A stretch of DNA of 64,000 bases from Candidatus Cloacimonadota bacterium. Its GTDB lineage: Bacteria > Cloacimonadota > Cloacimonadia > Cloacimonadales > Cloacimonadaceae. The stretch covers positions 1 through 64,000 of the forward strand of contig JAQWBI010000001.1 of assembly GCA_028706475.1 (NCBI GenBank), read 5' to 3'. Positions within the stretch are counted from its first letter, which is position 1; every line of letters starts with the position of its first letter. The notes under the pieces were generated by a model. That model saw only the letters and a program-made list of their open reading frames with translations, ran no database searches and had not been told where the DNA came from. The position numbers and the translations under genes were made by a program. This document shows, one piece after another, positions 35,384 to 43,003 of the stretch.

Positions 35384-36280
35384 TCATGGATACATCTCTC
35401 CGGCATTATGGGCTCCTAGTAGCTGTACTTCTTTGGGATATAGATGCTTGCCTCGCTCCGGATCGCGCTGGATCTCCCGCCGCAAGAGTTCTTGTTTCAC
35501 CAATTCACCAAAGGCAGGATGATATGGCCCTGCCACGACATCTACCGTATTCAGATTGGAGGGTACGCCATACTTGATGATTCTGATCCCGTTTGCGGCA
35601 CATAATTCAGCATAATCGGCGCAGATACCAACCGCCTGTTTCAGGGAAAGCGGCAGATAGTCTCCCTGCTTATAAAGCCGGGATAGAGGGGTATCTTGGA
35701 TTACAACCGTGGGATACAGACGCAGTAGATCAGGCTTCATCCTTACCAATACACGCATATTTAGTTCCAAACTCTCCGGATTGCTGTGCGGCAACCCCGG
35801 CATCAACTGAATGCCCAGAGTGAAGCCTGCTTTGCGTACTGCCCCTGCTGCAGATAGAGCGGACTCCGCAGTGTATTTTCGCCCGGCAGCCAGCAATACT
35901 TCATCACAAAAATCCTGAACGCCCAGTTCGATGGTTCTCACCCGGTATCGCCATAAGCGCACCAGGACATCATCACTGATGTACAAAGGATGCGTGCTCA
36001 CCCTCAGGCTGTCGCCCTCATCCAAAAGACGGCTGATCTTCTTCAGATAGTCTTCCTGGATAGCTTCCGGTAATGCCGTAAAGGTGCCTCCATAGAAGGC
36101 TACTTCCTTCTTTCTGCCAGGATTACGCCGGATAAAAGCCGCTACCTCGGCTTCCGCCTTTTCCATGTTGAACGTTCCGGCCCCGCTGATCTTGCGCTGG
36201 TCGCAATATACGCAGGTTCCGGGACACCCTTGCATGGGTATGAAGAGGGGATAAATGAGGCTCTTATCCGGCTGCTTCAT
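35384..36280 (-). CDS. Radical SAM protein, Elp3-like
   Basis: The 298-aa radical SAM enzyme carries its [4Fe-4S] motif C-x4-C-x2-C in QGCPGTCVYCDQ at about residues 18-29. FYGGTFTALP (SAM-binding GGE-type) and ELGVQDF follow. It resembles the short Elp3-related radical SAM proteins that lack a GNAT domain. The substrate is unknown. The start abuts the hydA stop (TGA then ATG), so the two are co-translated. It is not HydE or HydG by motif, so a role in hydrogenase maturation is not implied. Confidence 0.8.
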   Translation of the reverse strand: MKQPDKSLIYPLFIPMQGCPGTCVYCDQRKISGAGTFNMEKAEAEVAAFIRRNPGRKKEVAFYGGTFTALPEAIQEDYLKKISRLLDEGDSLRVSTHPLYISDDVLVRLWRYRVRTIELGVQDFCDEVLLAAGRKYTAESALSAAGAVRKAGFTLGIQLMPGLPHSNPESLELNMRVLVRMKPDLLRLYPTVVIQDTPLSRLYKQGDYLPLSLKQAVGICADYAELCAANGIRIIKYGVPSNLNTVDVVAGPYHPAFGELVKQELLRREIQRDPERGKHLYPKEVQLLGAHNAGEMYP

Positions 36281-38032
36281 TCAATCTTCTTGTATGATCT
36301 TCACGGGACGCGCTATATATTTGGTGTGCAAGAGCTTTTTGGCTCTATCGCTGTTGGGCGCACCCAGATACTCTTTATAAAGGTTTAGGATGGATTCATT
36401 GTTGTGAGACTCTCTGCGTTCTGCAAGTTCGTCCTCTTTGTACAGTCCCTTGGCACGGGCTGAGCGAACCCGGTTTGTGCTGCGATATGGCTGACCGCCA
36501 CCGCCCACACAACCACCGCTGCAGGCCATCACTTCCACAAAGTGGTAGGGAGGTTCTTTGCCGGCTTGCTTTGCCTCACGGATTTCGTTCATCAATTTGC
36601 TTACATTGCCCAAACCTGAGGCTACTCCGATGCGGATTTCCTTGCCTAGCAGATTGATCGTGCCTTTTTTGATCCCTCTGGAACCGCGCACAAAGTCGAT
36701 CTTGGGATTCGGCAATTCTTCGCCAGTAGCCAATTTGTAAGCAGTACGCAGAGCCGCTTCCATCACACCTCCGGTGGCTCCGAAGATAGTGCCTGCACCA
36801 CTGTATTCGCCCAGAGGATTATCTGCATGGCCTTCTTCCAGCTTCGCCATATCTATGCCGCGGGTTTTCAGCATCCGCGCCAATTCGCGAGTGGTGATGG
36901 TGAGATCCACGTCCTTGCGGCCGCTGGCATACATGTCTTCCATGCGTTCGATCTCATATTTCTTTGCCGTGCATGGCATTACGGACACCAGGAAGATTTT
37001 GTTGGGGTCGATGCCCATCTTTTCTGCCCAATATGTCTTCACCATTGTACCCACCATCTGATGCGGACTCTTTGAGGAAGAGAATTGCGGGATGAGGTCG
37101 CTGTGGAACTTCTCCAGATAATCCACCCAGGAAGGGCAACAGGTGGTGATGAGCGGGAATTTCTCCGGATGTTCTGTGAAGATATGTACAAATTCGCTGG
37201 CCTCTTCCATGATGGTGAGGTCTGCCCCGAAGTTTGTGTCAAACACATATTTGAAGCCCAATTCACGTAAAGCGCTGTACATCTTGCCTTTCACGTTCGT
37301 TCCGGGTTTGTAGCCAAATTCTTCACCCAAAGCCACGCGCACCGCCGGAGCTTCCTGAGCCACCAGCACCAGATCGGGATTGTCCAGCGCTACCCACAAG
37401 GGATCGCTGTCGTCACATTCATAGATGGCTGCCACGGGGCAATAAGCGCTGCATTGTCCGCATTTTACACATTCGCTGCTCTCCAGCGGACGATCAAAGG
37501 TGGGTCCCACGTAGGTTTCGAAACCGCGATCACTGTTTTGCAGAGCATGAACGTCCTGAACCTCGTTGCACACATAGGTACAGCGTCCGCACTGAACACA
37601 ATATGATGGGTCTAAAGTGATGGAGGGAGAGGATTCATCACGACCCTTATACTTACGTTTTACCTTCTTCAGATGCATGTGGCGGATGGCGAGCTCCTGA
37701 GCCAAATCCTGCAATTCACAGCGTCCGTTTTTGATACATTCCGGACAGTTGTTGGGATGGTTCGATAGGATAATCTCCACCGCTTCCCGTCTCAGATCCA
37801 ATAGCTTTTTGCCAGTAGTCTTTATCTGCATCCCATCTTCACAAGGAGTGGAACAAGCCCGCACAGTGCGGCCGTTGATCTCAACCATGCATACACCGCA
37901 ATTGCCAAATGCGGGCAGATCCTCATGATAACATAGATGGGGAACCGGGTATCCGGCTTTTGTGCATGCATGCAAAACCTTGGTATTCTTGAGCACCTTG
38001 GTGGCCTTGCCGTTTACAAATACTGTAATCAT
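36281..38032 (-). CDS. hydA: [FeFe]-hydrogenase catalytic subunit (HndD/HydA type)
   Basis: Makes or oxidises H2. The 583-aa protein shows a [2Fe-2S] domain (Cys 34, 45, 48, 60), a His-Cys3 cluster (His 92, Cys 96, 99, 105), and two 4Fe-4S motifs (Cys 145-155 and 188-198). The H-cluster motifs are TTCCPSW (Cys 298/299), MPCTAKKYE (Cys 354), and EVMACSGGCVGGGGQP (Cys 504, 508). L1 has Thr where TSCCP is usual. This architecture normally works with NuoE/NuoF-like subunits, which are not adjacent. ATG 38032 follows GGGAGAG. Confidence 0.95.
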   Translation of the reverse strand: MITVFVNGKATKVLKNTKVLHACTKAGYPVPHLCYHEDLPAFGNCGVCMVEINGRTVRACSTPCEDGMQIKTTGKKLLDLRREAVEIILSNHPNNCPECIKNGRCELQDLAQELAIRHMHLKKVKRKYKGRDESSPSITLDPSYCVQCGRCTYVCNEVQDVHALQNSDRGFETYVGPTFDRPLESSECVKCGQCSAYCPVAAIYECDDSDPLWVALDNPDLVLVAQEAPAVRVALGEEFGYKPGTNVKGKMYSALRELGFKYVFDTNFGADLTIMEEASEFVHIFTEHPEKFPLITTCCPSWVDYLEKFHSDLIPQFSSSKSPHQMVGTMVKTYWAEKMGIDPNKIFLVSVMPCTAKKYEIERMEDMYASGRKDVDLTITTRELARMLKTRGIDMAKLEEGHADNPLGEYSGAGTIFGATGGVMEAALRTAYKLATGEELPNPKIDFVRGSRGIKKGTINLLGKEIRIGVASGLGNVSKLMNEIREAKQAGKEPPYHFVEVMACSGGCVGGGGQPYRSTNRVRSARAKGLYKEDELAERRESHNNESILNLYKEYLGAPNSDRAKKLLHTKYIARPVKIIQED

Positions 38033-38068
38033 ATACTCTCCCTTCGGGCTTTTATTGATGCTTGTTCC

Positions 38069-38097
38069 ATTTTGTGCAACCCTGAAAAAAGTGTCAA
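38069..38097 (-). promoter_or_regulatory. Putative hydA promoter
   Basis: TTGACA on the minus strand at 38097-38092 and CAAAAT at 38074-38069, 17-bp spacer, about 37 bp before the hydA ATG. Confidence 0.5.
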
Positions 38098-38222
38098 GCG
38101 AATAGCTGATTGCATTCTAGTAATGAATGAAGTATGTATAAAGGGGGTGTTGCGGTGTTGTGGTTCTGCAGGTGAATGCTCACGTGCCATTCATTCTCTC
38201 TATTTCAACCAGAGTTGAAGCT

Positions 38223-38274
38223 GATATCAAGCTGTTATCAAGCAGTGCTCACTCGATAATAACCCGATGATATC
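38223..38274 (+). repeat. 52-bp dispersed palindromic element, copy C
   Basis: Half-sites GATATCAAGCT and GTTATCAAGCA, centre GTGCTCAC, then TCGATAATAAC and CCGATGATATC. Flanks AGTTGAAGCT and TGCTTCATCACG continue the symmetry. It lies between divergent hydA and rrf2. Confidence 0.85.
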
Positions 38275-38340
38275 TGCTTCATCACGACTTGATGCATAGA
38301 GGATGAATGGAACGCAGATGGCTGTTCCCCTTTCGTAGCT

Positions 38341-38430
38341 GAACGGTGCTACAGTGCTACAGTGCTGCGGTTCTGCAGTTGGAGGTTTGTAGCTTGTGCC
38401 TCAGGCACGTCTTTGTCAGTTGAACTTTCC
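38341..38430 (+). repeat. Mosaic intergenic module Q, copy 1
   Basis: It starts GAACGGTGCTACAG, passes CTGCAGTTGGAGGTTTGTAG and the hairpin GTGCCTCAGGCAC, and ends CAGTTGAACTTTCC. The reverse complement with several differences is at 48421-48495. Confidence 0.6.
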
Positions 38431-38452
38431 GATACTACTTCTCTTTTCTTTT

Positions 38453-38522
38453 GGAGGATCGGAATCCTCCGTTACAGATCGGAGCTGCGGAAAGCTCCGT
38501 TACGGATCGGAACTGCGGCTAG
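38453..38522. repeat. R3 hairpin repeats, tandem copies 2 and 3 plus half copy
   Basis: GGAGGAT-CGG-AATCCTCC then GTTAC at 38453-38475. CGGAGCT-GCGG-AAAGCTCCG then TTAC at 38480-38503. CGGAACTGCGG at 38508-38518. Each is a small stem-loop of the form seen at 24555-24577. Confidence 0.6.
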
Positions 38523-38598
38523 ACAGGTCGCCTTCACCCCAACCTGTACTGCCTTCCGTTTTGGAGATTCGAACAATCATCATAAGCCAAAATCATAC

Positions 38599-38627
38599 TT
38601 GACAGATATAGCATAGAGAATTAGTAT
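38599..38627 (+). promoter_or_regulatory. rrf2-nifS-iscU promoter, possible Rrf2 site
   Basis: TTGACA at 38599-38604 and TAGTAT at 38622-38627 with a 17-bp spacer give a good sigma-70 promoter. The sequence ATACTTGAC overlapping the -35 resembles one half of an IscR type-1 box, so autoregulation by the downstream Rrf2 protein is possible. Confidence 0.6.
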
Positions 38628-38674
38628 GTATTATAGAAACAAGAAACAGCCGTAGATAAACAAAGGAGAATGAA

Positions 38675-39085
38675 ATGGCGCTGAATACCAAGACAGAGTA
38701 TGCTTTACGGGTACTCCTCGAAATCCAGGAGCAAGGCCATGTGTCGGCACAGAAAATTTGTGAAGCCCAGAATTTGCCCAAGAAGTATATTGAGCACCTT
38801 ATGGCGATGCTCAAAACTGCCGGATTGGTGAATAGTAGCCCCGGCAGTCTGGGAGGTTATGCTCTGGCAAAAAAGCCTGAAGAGATTAGTTTTGCAGATG
38901 TATTAGCAGCCGTGGAAGACTATAGTTTCAATACTGCTTGTGTGGATACCTCCAGAGAGCATTGTTTGGGAGATTCCTGCACTTTATCTTCATTCTTCAA
39001 CGAAATACAAAATGAACTACAGCAGGTTTTCAGTTCCTACACATTGAAGGATATACTGAAAATATGGCAAAGGAAAGACAAATGA
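38675..39085 (+). CDS. Rrf2-family (IscR-like) transcriptional regulator
   Basis: Predicted DNA-binding sensor of Fe-S status. The 136-aa protein has an N-terminal winged helix (KTEYALRVLLEIQEQG, then AQKICEAQNLPKKYIEHLMAML, GGYALAKKPEEIS). A Cys triad at 89, 97 and 102 matches the spacing of cluster-ligating Cys in IscR. ATG 38675 follows AAAGGAG. It heads an operon with a desulfurase and an Fe-S scaffold, and overlaps the next gene as ATGA. Confidence 0.88.
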   Translation: MALNTKTEYALRVLLEIQEQGHVSAQKICEAQNLPKKYIEHLMAMLKTAGLVNSSPGSLGGYALAKKPEEISFADVLAAVEDYSFNTACVDTSREHCLGDSCTLSSFFNEIQNELQQVFSSYTLKDILKIWQRKDK

Positions 39086-40269
39086 AGCCCGGTTCAATCT
39101 ATTTGGATAACTGCGTAAGCAGCCCCATGGCTCCGGAAGTATTGGATGCCATGATGCCTTATTTCCGGGAAAAGTTTTGGTTTCCCGGCAGCTTCATCAG
39201 CACAGGTGAAAGCGCTAACGACGCCTTGGAAGGCTTTAGTCAGATTGTGGCACATTCGCTGGGTGCAAGTCCAGAGGAAATTCACTTTACCTCTGGCGGA
39301 ACAATAGCAAACAACATCGCCATCAAGGGCCTTGCCGCATCCTTGAAGCGAGGTCATGTTATCGTGAGCGTGGTGGATTATCCCGATCTGCTCACCAATG
39401 CCGCCTGGCTGGAGAAAAAAGGTTTTGAGGTAAGCTATCTTGAAACAGACAGCAAAGCCCGCATCGACCTAGATCAGCTAAGAGACGTGATACGTCCTGA
39501 TACAGTACTATTTATGACCACTGCTGTAAACCACGTGGTGGGCACGATTCAGCCCTTGAAAGAGATTCACGAAATACTCTCACGGGCACCAAACAAGGTC
39601 TATTTCCATGTGGATGCCGGGCAAGCCTACGGGAAAATACCCTTGAACGTGAATGACTATGGCATCGATACCCTGAGCGTGTCTGCACACAAGATTCACG
39701 GTCCACAGGGCATTGGCGCACTGTATGTGCGCAAAGGCACGAAACTGGGGCAAGTAATCCACGGAGTAAAACGAGTGGACGGATTGCAGACCGGAGGTCT
39801 TTCCATCGCACTGATCGCCGGCTTTGCCAAGGCGGTGGAGCTTACATTTGCAGATCTGGATGGAGGTATCAGGCACTTGCGGGAGCTTTCGAACCATCTG
39901 CTGGAGCGTCTAAAGGAAAAGATTGAGTATATCGAGTTGAACGGCGCCGAAGGCGAAGGCCGCGCTCCGCACAATATCAATATCTCCATCGACTACATTG
40001 AAGGCGAAGCCATTACGATGATGCTGGACATGCATGGCATCACGGTTGCCACCGGTTCCGCCTGTGCGTCTCAGGGATTGAAAGCAAACTACGTACTGAT
40101 GGCAATCGGCAAGAGCCACGTGCAATCGCATGGTTCGATGAAATTTACCGTCAACCGCTACAACACAAAGGAAGACCTGGATTTTACAGTGGATAAACTG
40201 GCGGAGATCACTGCAGAATTGCGCCAGCGCAGCCCGCTTTACAATGCTATGAAGAAACAGGAGAGATAA
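39082..40269 (+). CDS. Divergent NifS/IscS-like cysteine desulfurase
   Basis: PLP enzyme of 395 aa, expected to supply sulfur for cluster assembly. The PLP Lys is at about residue 204 (SVSAHKIHGPQG) and the PLP Asp/Gln pair in HVDAGQAYGKIP. The mobile-loop Cys is at about 328 (ATGSACASQG). Several canonical residues differ by eye: VVDYPDLL replaces the T-E-H-K-x-V-L segment, so Tyr stands where the PLP-stacking His normally is. VNHVVGTIQP replaces VNNEVGTIQP. ATG 39082 overlaps the rrf2 stop. The iscU-like gene begins immediately after. Confidence 0.82.
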   Translation: MKPGSIYLDNCVSSPMAPEVLDAMMPYFREKFWFPGSFISTGESANDALEGFSQIVAHSLGASPEEIHFTSGGTIANNIAIKGLAASLKRGHVIVSVVDYPDLLTNAAWLEKKGFEVSYLETDSKARIDLDQLRDVIRPDTVLFMTTAVNHVVGTIQPLKEIHEILSRAPNKVYFHVDAGQAYGKIPLNVNDYGIDTLSVSAHKIHGPQGIGALYVRKGTKLGQVIHGVKRVDGLQTGGLSIALIAGFAKAVELTFADLDGGIRHLRELSNHLLERLKEKIEYIELNGAEGEGRAPHNINISIDYIEGEAITMMLDMHGITVATGSACASQGLKANYVLMAIGKSHVQSHGSMKFTVNRYNTKEDLDFTVDKLAEITAELRQRSPLYNAMKKQER

Positions 40270-40893
40270 ATGCAATACTCACAGAAGGTTTTAGACCACT
40301 TTATGCACCCTCACAATGTGGGCAAAATGGAAAATCCCGATGCCACTGCCACGGAAGGCAGTCCCGCTTGCGGCGATCAGGTGACTGTGTATCTGAAAGT
40401 AAATGAAGAGAACAAAGTAATAGAAGACGTCAGCTTCCTGTCCTATGGTTGTGCGTCAAACATTGCCACCGCCTCCATCATCACCGATCTGGCCAAAGGC
40501 AAAAGCCTGGATGAGGCGAAAAAGATCACCTGGCGTGATGCCATGGAAGCCCTGGACGGTCTGCCTCCGGTGAAAGTGCATTGCTCCGTATTGGCGGCTG
40601 ATACTCTGCAGACTGCGATCTCGAATTACGAGATTGCCCACGGTTTGAAAGAAGTGCCAAACTTTGGCAAAGAGACCATCCTGGAAGAGCTGAAAAAGAT
40701 CATCTATCCCCAGGTGGGTGAAGACATCGTAAGCCTGAAAATGGTGAAGTATATCGGTTTTATGGATGGAGAAGTGCTGATCGACCTGAATATGATGAGC
40801 TTCGACAGTTGGCGGGACAACGTAGCAGAAGAGATTCATGAACACCTGGAAAAGTATCCCGAAGTGAAAACGATCCAGATCAATTTCCCCTAA
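40270..40893 (+). CDS. IscU-type Fe-S scaffold fused to a C-terminal MIP18/NifU-like domain
   Basis: Scaffold for nascent clusters. Residues 1 to about 130 form IscU, with ligand Cys 34 (SPACGDQ), 61 (SYGCAS) and 105 in LPPVKVHCS. Residues about 140-207 (VSLKMVKYIGFMDGEVLIDL, then an EEIHEHLEKYPEVKTIQINF-like end) add an alpha/beta domain without CxxC. It looks more like a DUF59/MIP18-type or degenerate Nfu fold. At 207 aa it is about 80 residues longer than IscU. It abuts the desulfurase and is followed by a terminator. Confidence 0.85.
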   Translation: MQYSQKVLDHFMHPHNVGKMENPDATATEGSPACGDQVTVYLKVNEENKVIEDVSFLSYGCASNIATASIITDLAKGKSLDEAKKITWRDAMEALDGLPPVKVHCSVLAADTLQTAISNYEIAHGLKEVPNFGKETILEELKKIIYPQVGEDIVSLKMVKYIGFMDGEVLIDLNMMSFDSWRDNVAEEIHEHLEKYPEVKTIQINFP

Positions 40894-40916
40894 ATAAAGC
40901 ACATCCATAAGCAAGC

Positions 40917-40944
40917 GGCGCATCCTTGGGGTGCGCCATTTTTT
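40917..40944 (+). terminator. Rho-independent terminator
   Basis: GGCGCATCC and GGTGCGCC pair around a short loop, then ATTTTTT. It closes the rrf2-nifS-iscU operon. Confidence 0.85.
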
Positions 40945-41080
40945 GTCCCAGTTGTGTCCGCTATATAGATTGTGAAGGCATGGTTGTGCCCCGTGCATTG
41001 CCTCAAGATGAAAATACCTTGCCAAATTGTATCGCCTTTGGGAAACTGGCATCACATGATAAAGAAAGGAGGTATCGGAA

Positions 41081-42013
41081 TTGATTCTGTATTACAAGAT
41101 TGCCGGTCAGCGCTTTGTCCCTGCACTCAATTGGGATGAATCCTTTTGGGTGCATCTGGAAAACCCTGACCCGGAAGAAGTGAAAACTGTATTGGATAAA
41201 TATGACCTCCCGGAAGACTTTATCACAGACCTTCAGGATGCCGATGAGAACTCACGTATGGAGCATGACGAAGGGGCAATGCTCATCATCCTGCGTGTAC
41301 CGTTGTATTACCGTCATCGTTCTGCCAGCGTCAGCTTTGCCACTGCACCTCTGGGGATCATCGTTGTGGAAGACAAGGTGATCACTGTGTCTTTCTACGA
41401 AAATGAGATACTCACGCAGTATCTGGACGGCAAGCACAAAGCCTTCAACATCACCCAACAAAGCTTCATTCTGGCCATCAATCTGCGCACGGCCATCTAC
41501 TATCTAAAGTTTTTGAAAGAGATCAACCGGCGCACAAACAATATCGAAAGCGAACTTCACCAATCTATGCGCAATAAGGAGCTAATCCGCTTGCTCCGGA
41601 TGGAGAAATCGCTGGTTTTTTTCAATACATCTTTGAAGAGCAACGAGATCATTCTGGAACGGATGCAGCGCTCTCGCTGGCTGCTGGAGGATCCGGAGGC
41701 TGAAGATCTCATCGAGGATGTGATCATCGAAAACAAACAGGCTATCGAGATGGCGATCATCCACAGCAGCATCCTCAGTGGCATGATGGATGCTTTTGCC
41801 TCGATCATATCGAACAATCTGAATGTGGTGATGAAGTTTCTTACTTCGATCACCATCATCCTGGCACTGCCCACACTGATAGCCAGCATCTACGGTATGA
41901 ATCTGATTCTACCCCTACAATCCCATCCCCACGCATTCTTCATAGTGATGGGATTTTCGGTGTTGCTCTCGATGCTTTTAGTCTTTATCTTCATCCGCAA
42001 AAAGTATTTTTAG
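41081..42013 (+). CDS. corA: CorA-family magnesium transporter
   Basis: Homopentameric Mg2+ channel of 310 aa. A cytosolic N-terminal domain runs to about residue 245. Two C-terminal membrane helices are separated by the signature YGMN (ASIYGMNLILP). The basic C-terminus is RKKYF. The start is TTG 41081, with AAAGGAGG 8 nt upstream. queD follows after 8 nt. It could carry Co2+ or Ni2+ in some relatives. Confidence 0.9.
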   Translation: MILYYKIAGQRFVPALNWDESFWVHLENPDPEEVKTVLDKYDLPEDFITDLQDADENSRMEHDEGAMLIILRVPLYYRHRSASVSFATAPLGIIVVEDKVITVSFYENEILTQYLDGKHKAFNITQQSFILAINLRTAIYYLKFLKEINRRTNNIESELHQSMRNKELIRLLRMEKSLVFFNTSLKSNEIILERMQRSRWLLEDPEAEDLIEDVIIENKQAIEMAIIHSSILSGMMDAFASIISNNLNVVMKFLTSITIILALPTLIASIYGMNLILPLQSHPHAFFIVMGFSVLLSMLLVFIFIRKKYF

Positions 42014-42021
42014 GAGTGAGT

Positions 42022-42393
42022 ATGTTTTTATTGAACGTGAGTGATCAATTTTCCGCCGCACACCGGCTGTGCGGTTACCAGGGAGCCTGTTCAAACCTGC
42101 ACGGACACAATTGGAAAGTGCGGGTGGGAATTGAGTGTGAAACGCTGGATGAGATCGGGATGGGCCTGGATTATGGCGTCATCAAAGACATTCTGACCTG
42201 CATCCTGGACCAATTTGATCACGAATATCTGAACGATATGCCCCTACTGGAAGGGCAAAATCCCACTTCCGAGAATCTGGCACGCATCATCTACAAAGAA
42301 ATGGAAAGAGGCTTGGTCAATTATCCTGCGAAGATCAAAGAAGTGGAAATCTACGAATCCGAACGCAGCAGCGTAATCTATAGTAATGCTTAG
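42022..42393 (+). CDS. queD: 6-carboxy-tetrahydropterin synthase (QueD/PTPS family)
   Basis: Second step of queuosine/7-deazaguanine synthesis from dihydroneopterin triphosphate. The 123-aa protein has zinc ligands in FSAAHRL and LHGHNW. The catalytic Cys lies in GACSNLHGHNW (C-x3-HGH), and EVEIYESE contributes the pterin-binding Glu. ATG 42022 is chosen over the GTG at 42016 because AGGAG gives correct spacing only to the ATG. queC, queE and queF are not in the window. Confidence 0.9.
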   Translation: MFLLNVSDQFSAAHRLCGYQGACSNLHGHNWKVRVGIECETLDEIGMGLDYGVIKDILTCILDQFDHEYLNDMPLLEGQNPTSENLARIIYKEMERGLVNYPAKIKEVEIYESERSSVIYSNA

Positions 42394-42994
42394 AATAGTA
42401 GATTCATACTTCGTAAAAAGTGCGGTGGAACCGGTAGACTACCCCGCTTCCGCATACCCCGAATTTGCTTTTGCCGGACGTAGTAACGTGGGAAAATCCT
42501 CCCTCATAAACCTGCTTACAAATCATCATGAACTAGCCAAGACCTCTGGTACACCGGGAAAAACCAGACTATTGAACTTCTTCCTGACCCGCTACAAGAT
42601 CGATGACAGCGAAGACGCAGGTTTTATGCAATTTACCGATCTGCCGGGCTACGGATTTGCCGAGGTTAGCCAGAAAGAGCAGGAAAAATGGCGCCGGATG
42701 GTAAATAGGTACTTTGAACAACGCAACCAGTTGAAAGCTATGTTTGTGCTTGTGGACATCCGGCATCCAGCCGACAAAAAGGACATCATGATGCTTGATA
42801 TACTGCGCATCAAGAAGATCGACCACTGTGTGATCGCCACCAAAGTAGATAAAGTGCCCAAGACCAAGCACAAGAAGCTTCTGGAGGATCTGGCAAAAGG
42901 GCTGGCGCTTGCTGATAAACCCATCTACGCTGTCTCTTCCCTGAAAAACACCGGGATTCAGCAGATTTGTGACTTTTTACAGAGTAAATTGTAG
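42386..42994 (+). CDS. engB: Ribosome-biogenesis GTPase EngB/YsxC
   Basis: GTPase for 50S assembly, 202 aa. G1 is GRSNVGKSSLIN, and the G2 region is TSGTPGKTR. G3 is DLPGYGFA, G4 is TKVDK, and G5 is VSSLKN. ATG 42386 overlaps queD by 8 nt. mnmG follows 9 nt downstream. Confidence 0.95.
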   Translation: MLRIVDSYFVKSAVEPVDYPASAYPEFAFAGRSNVGKSSLINLLTNHHELAKTSGTPGKTRLLNFFLTRYKIDDSEDAGFMQFTDLPGYGFAEVSQKEQEKWRRMVNRYFEQRNQLKAMFVLVDIRHPADKKDIMMLDILRIKKIDHCVIATKVDKVPKTKHKKLLEDLAKGLALADKPIYAVSSLKNTGIQQICDFLQSKL

Positions 42995-43003
42995 CAGCCA
43001 TAT

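Larger units (their letters stand above)
38033..38674. other. Divergent intergenic island C between hydA and rrf2
   Basis: No gene is supported. It holds the hydA promoter (38097-38069) and a GTGTTGCGGTGTTGTGG segment at about 38146. Also present are the 52-bp palindrome (38223-38274), module Q (38341-38430), two R3 hairpins plus a half copy (38453-38522), and the rrf2 promoter (38599-38627). Confidence 0.65.

Noticed and set aside
36280-36281. Elp3-like radical SAM protein as HydE or HydG
   Set aside because: Its C-x4-C-x2-C motif and sequence do not match the CxxxCxxC pattern of the hydrogenase maturases; adjacency alone is not enough.
38150-38200. Sigma-54 type -24/-12 promoter in the hydA-rrf2 gap
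   Set aside because: A TGGCACG word occurs on the minus strand, but the -12 TTGCA element is absent at the right distance.
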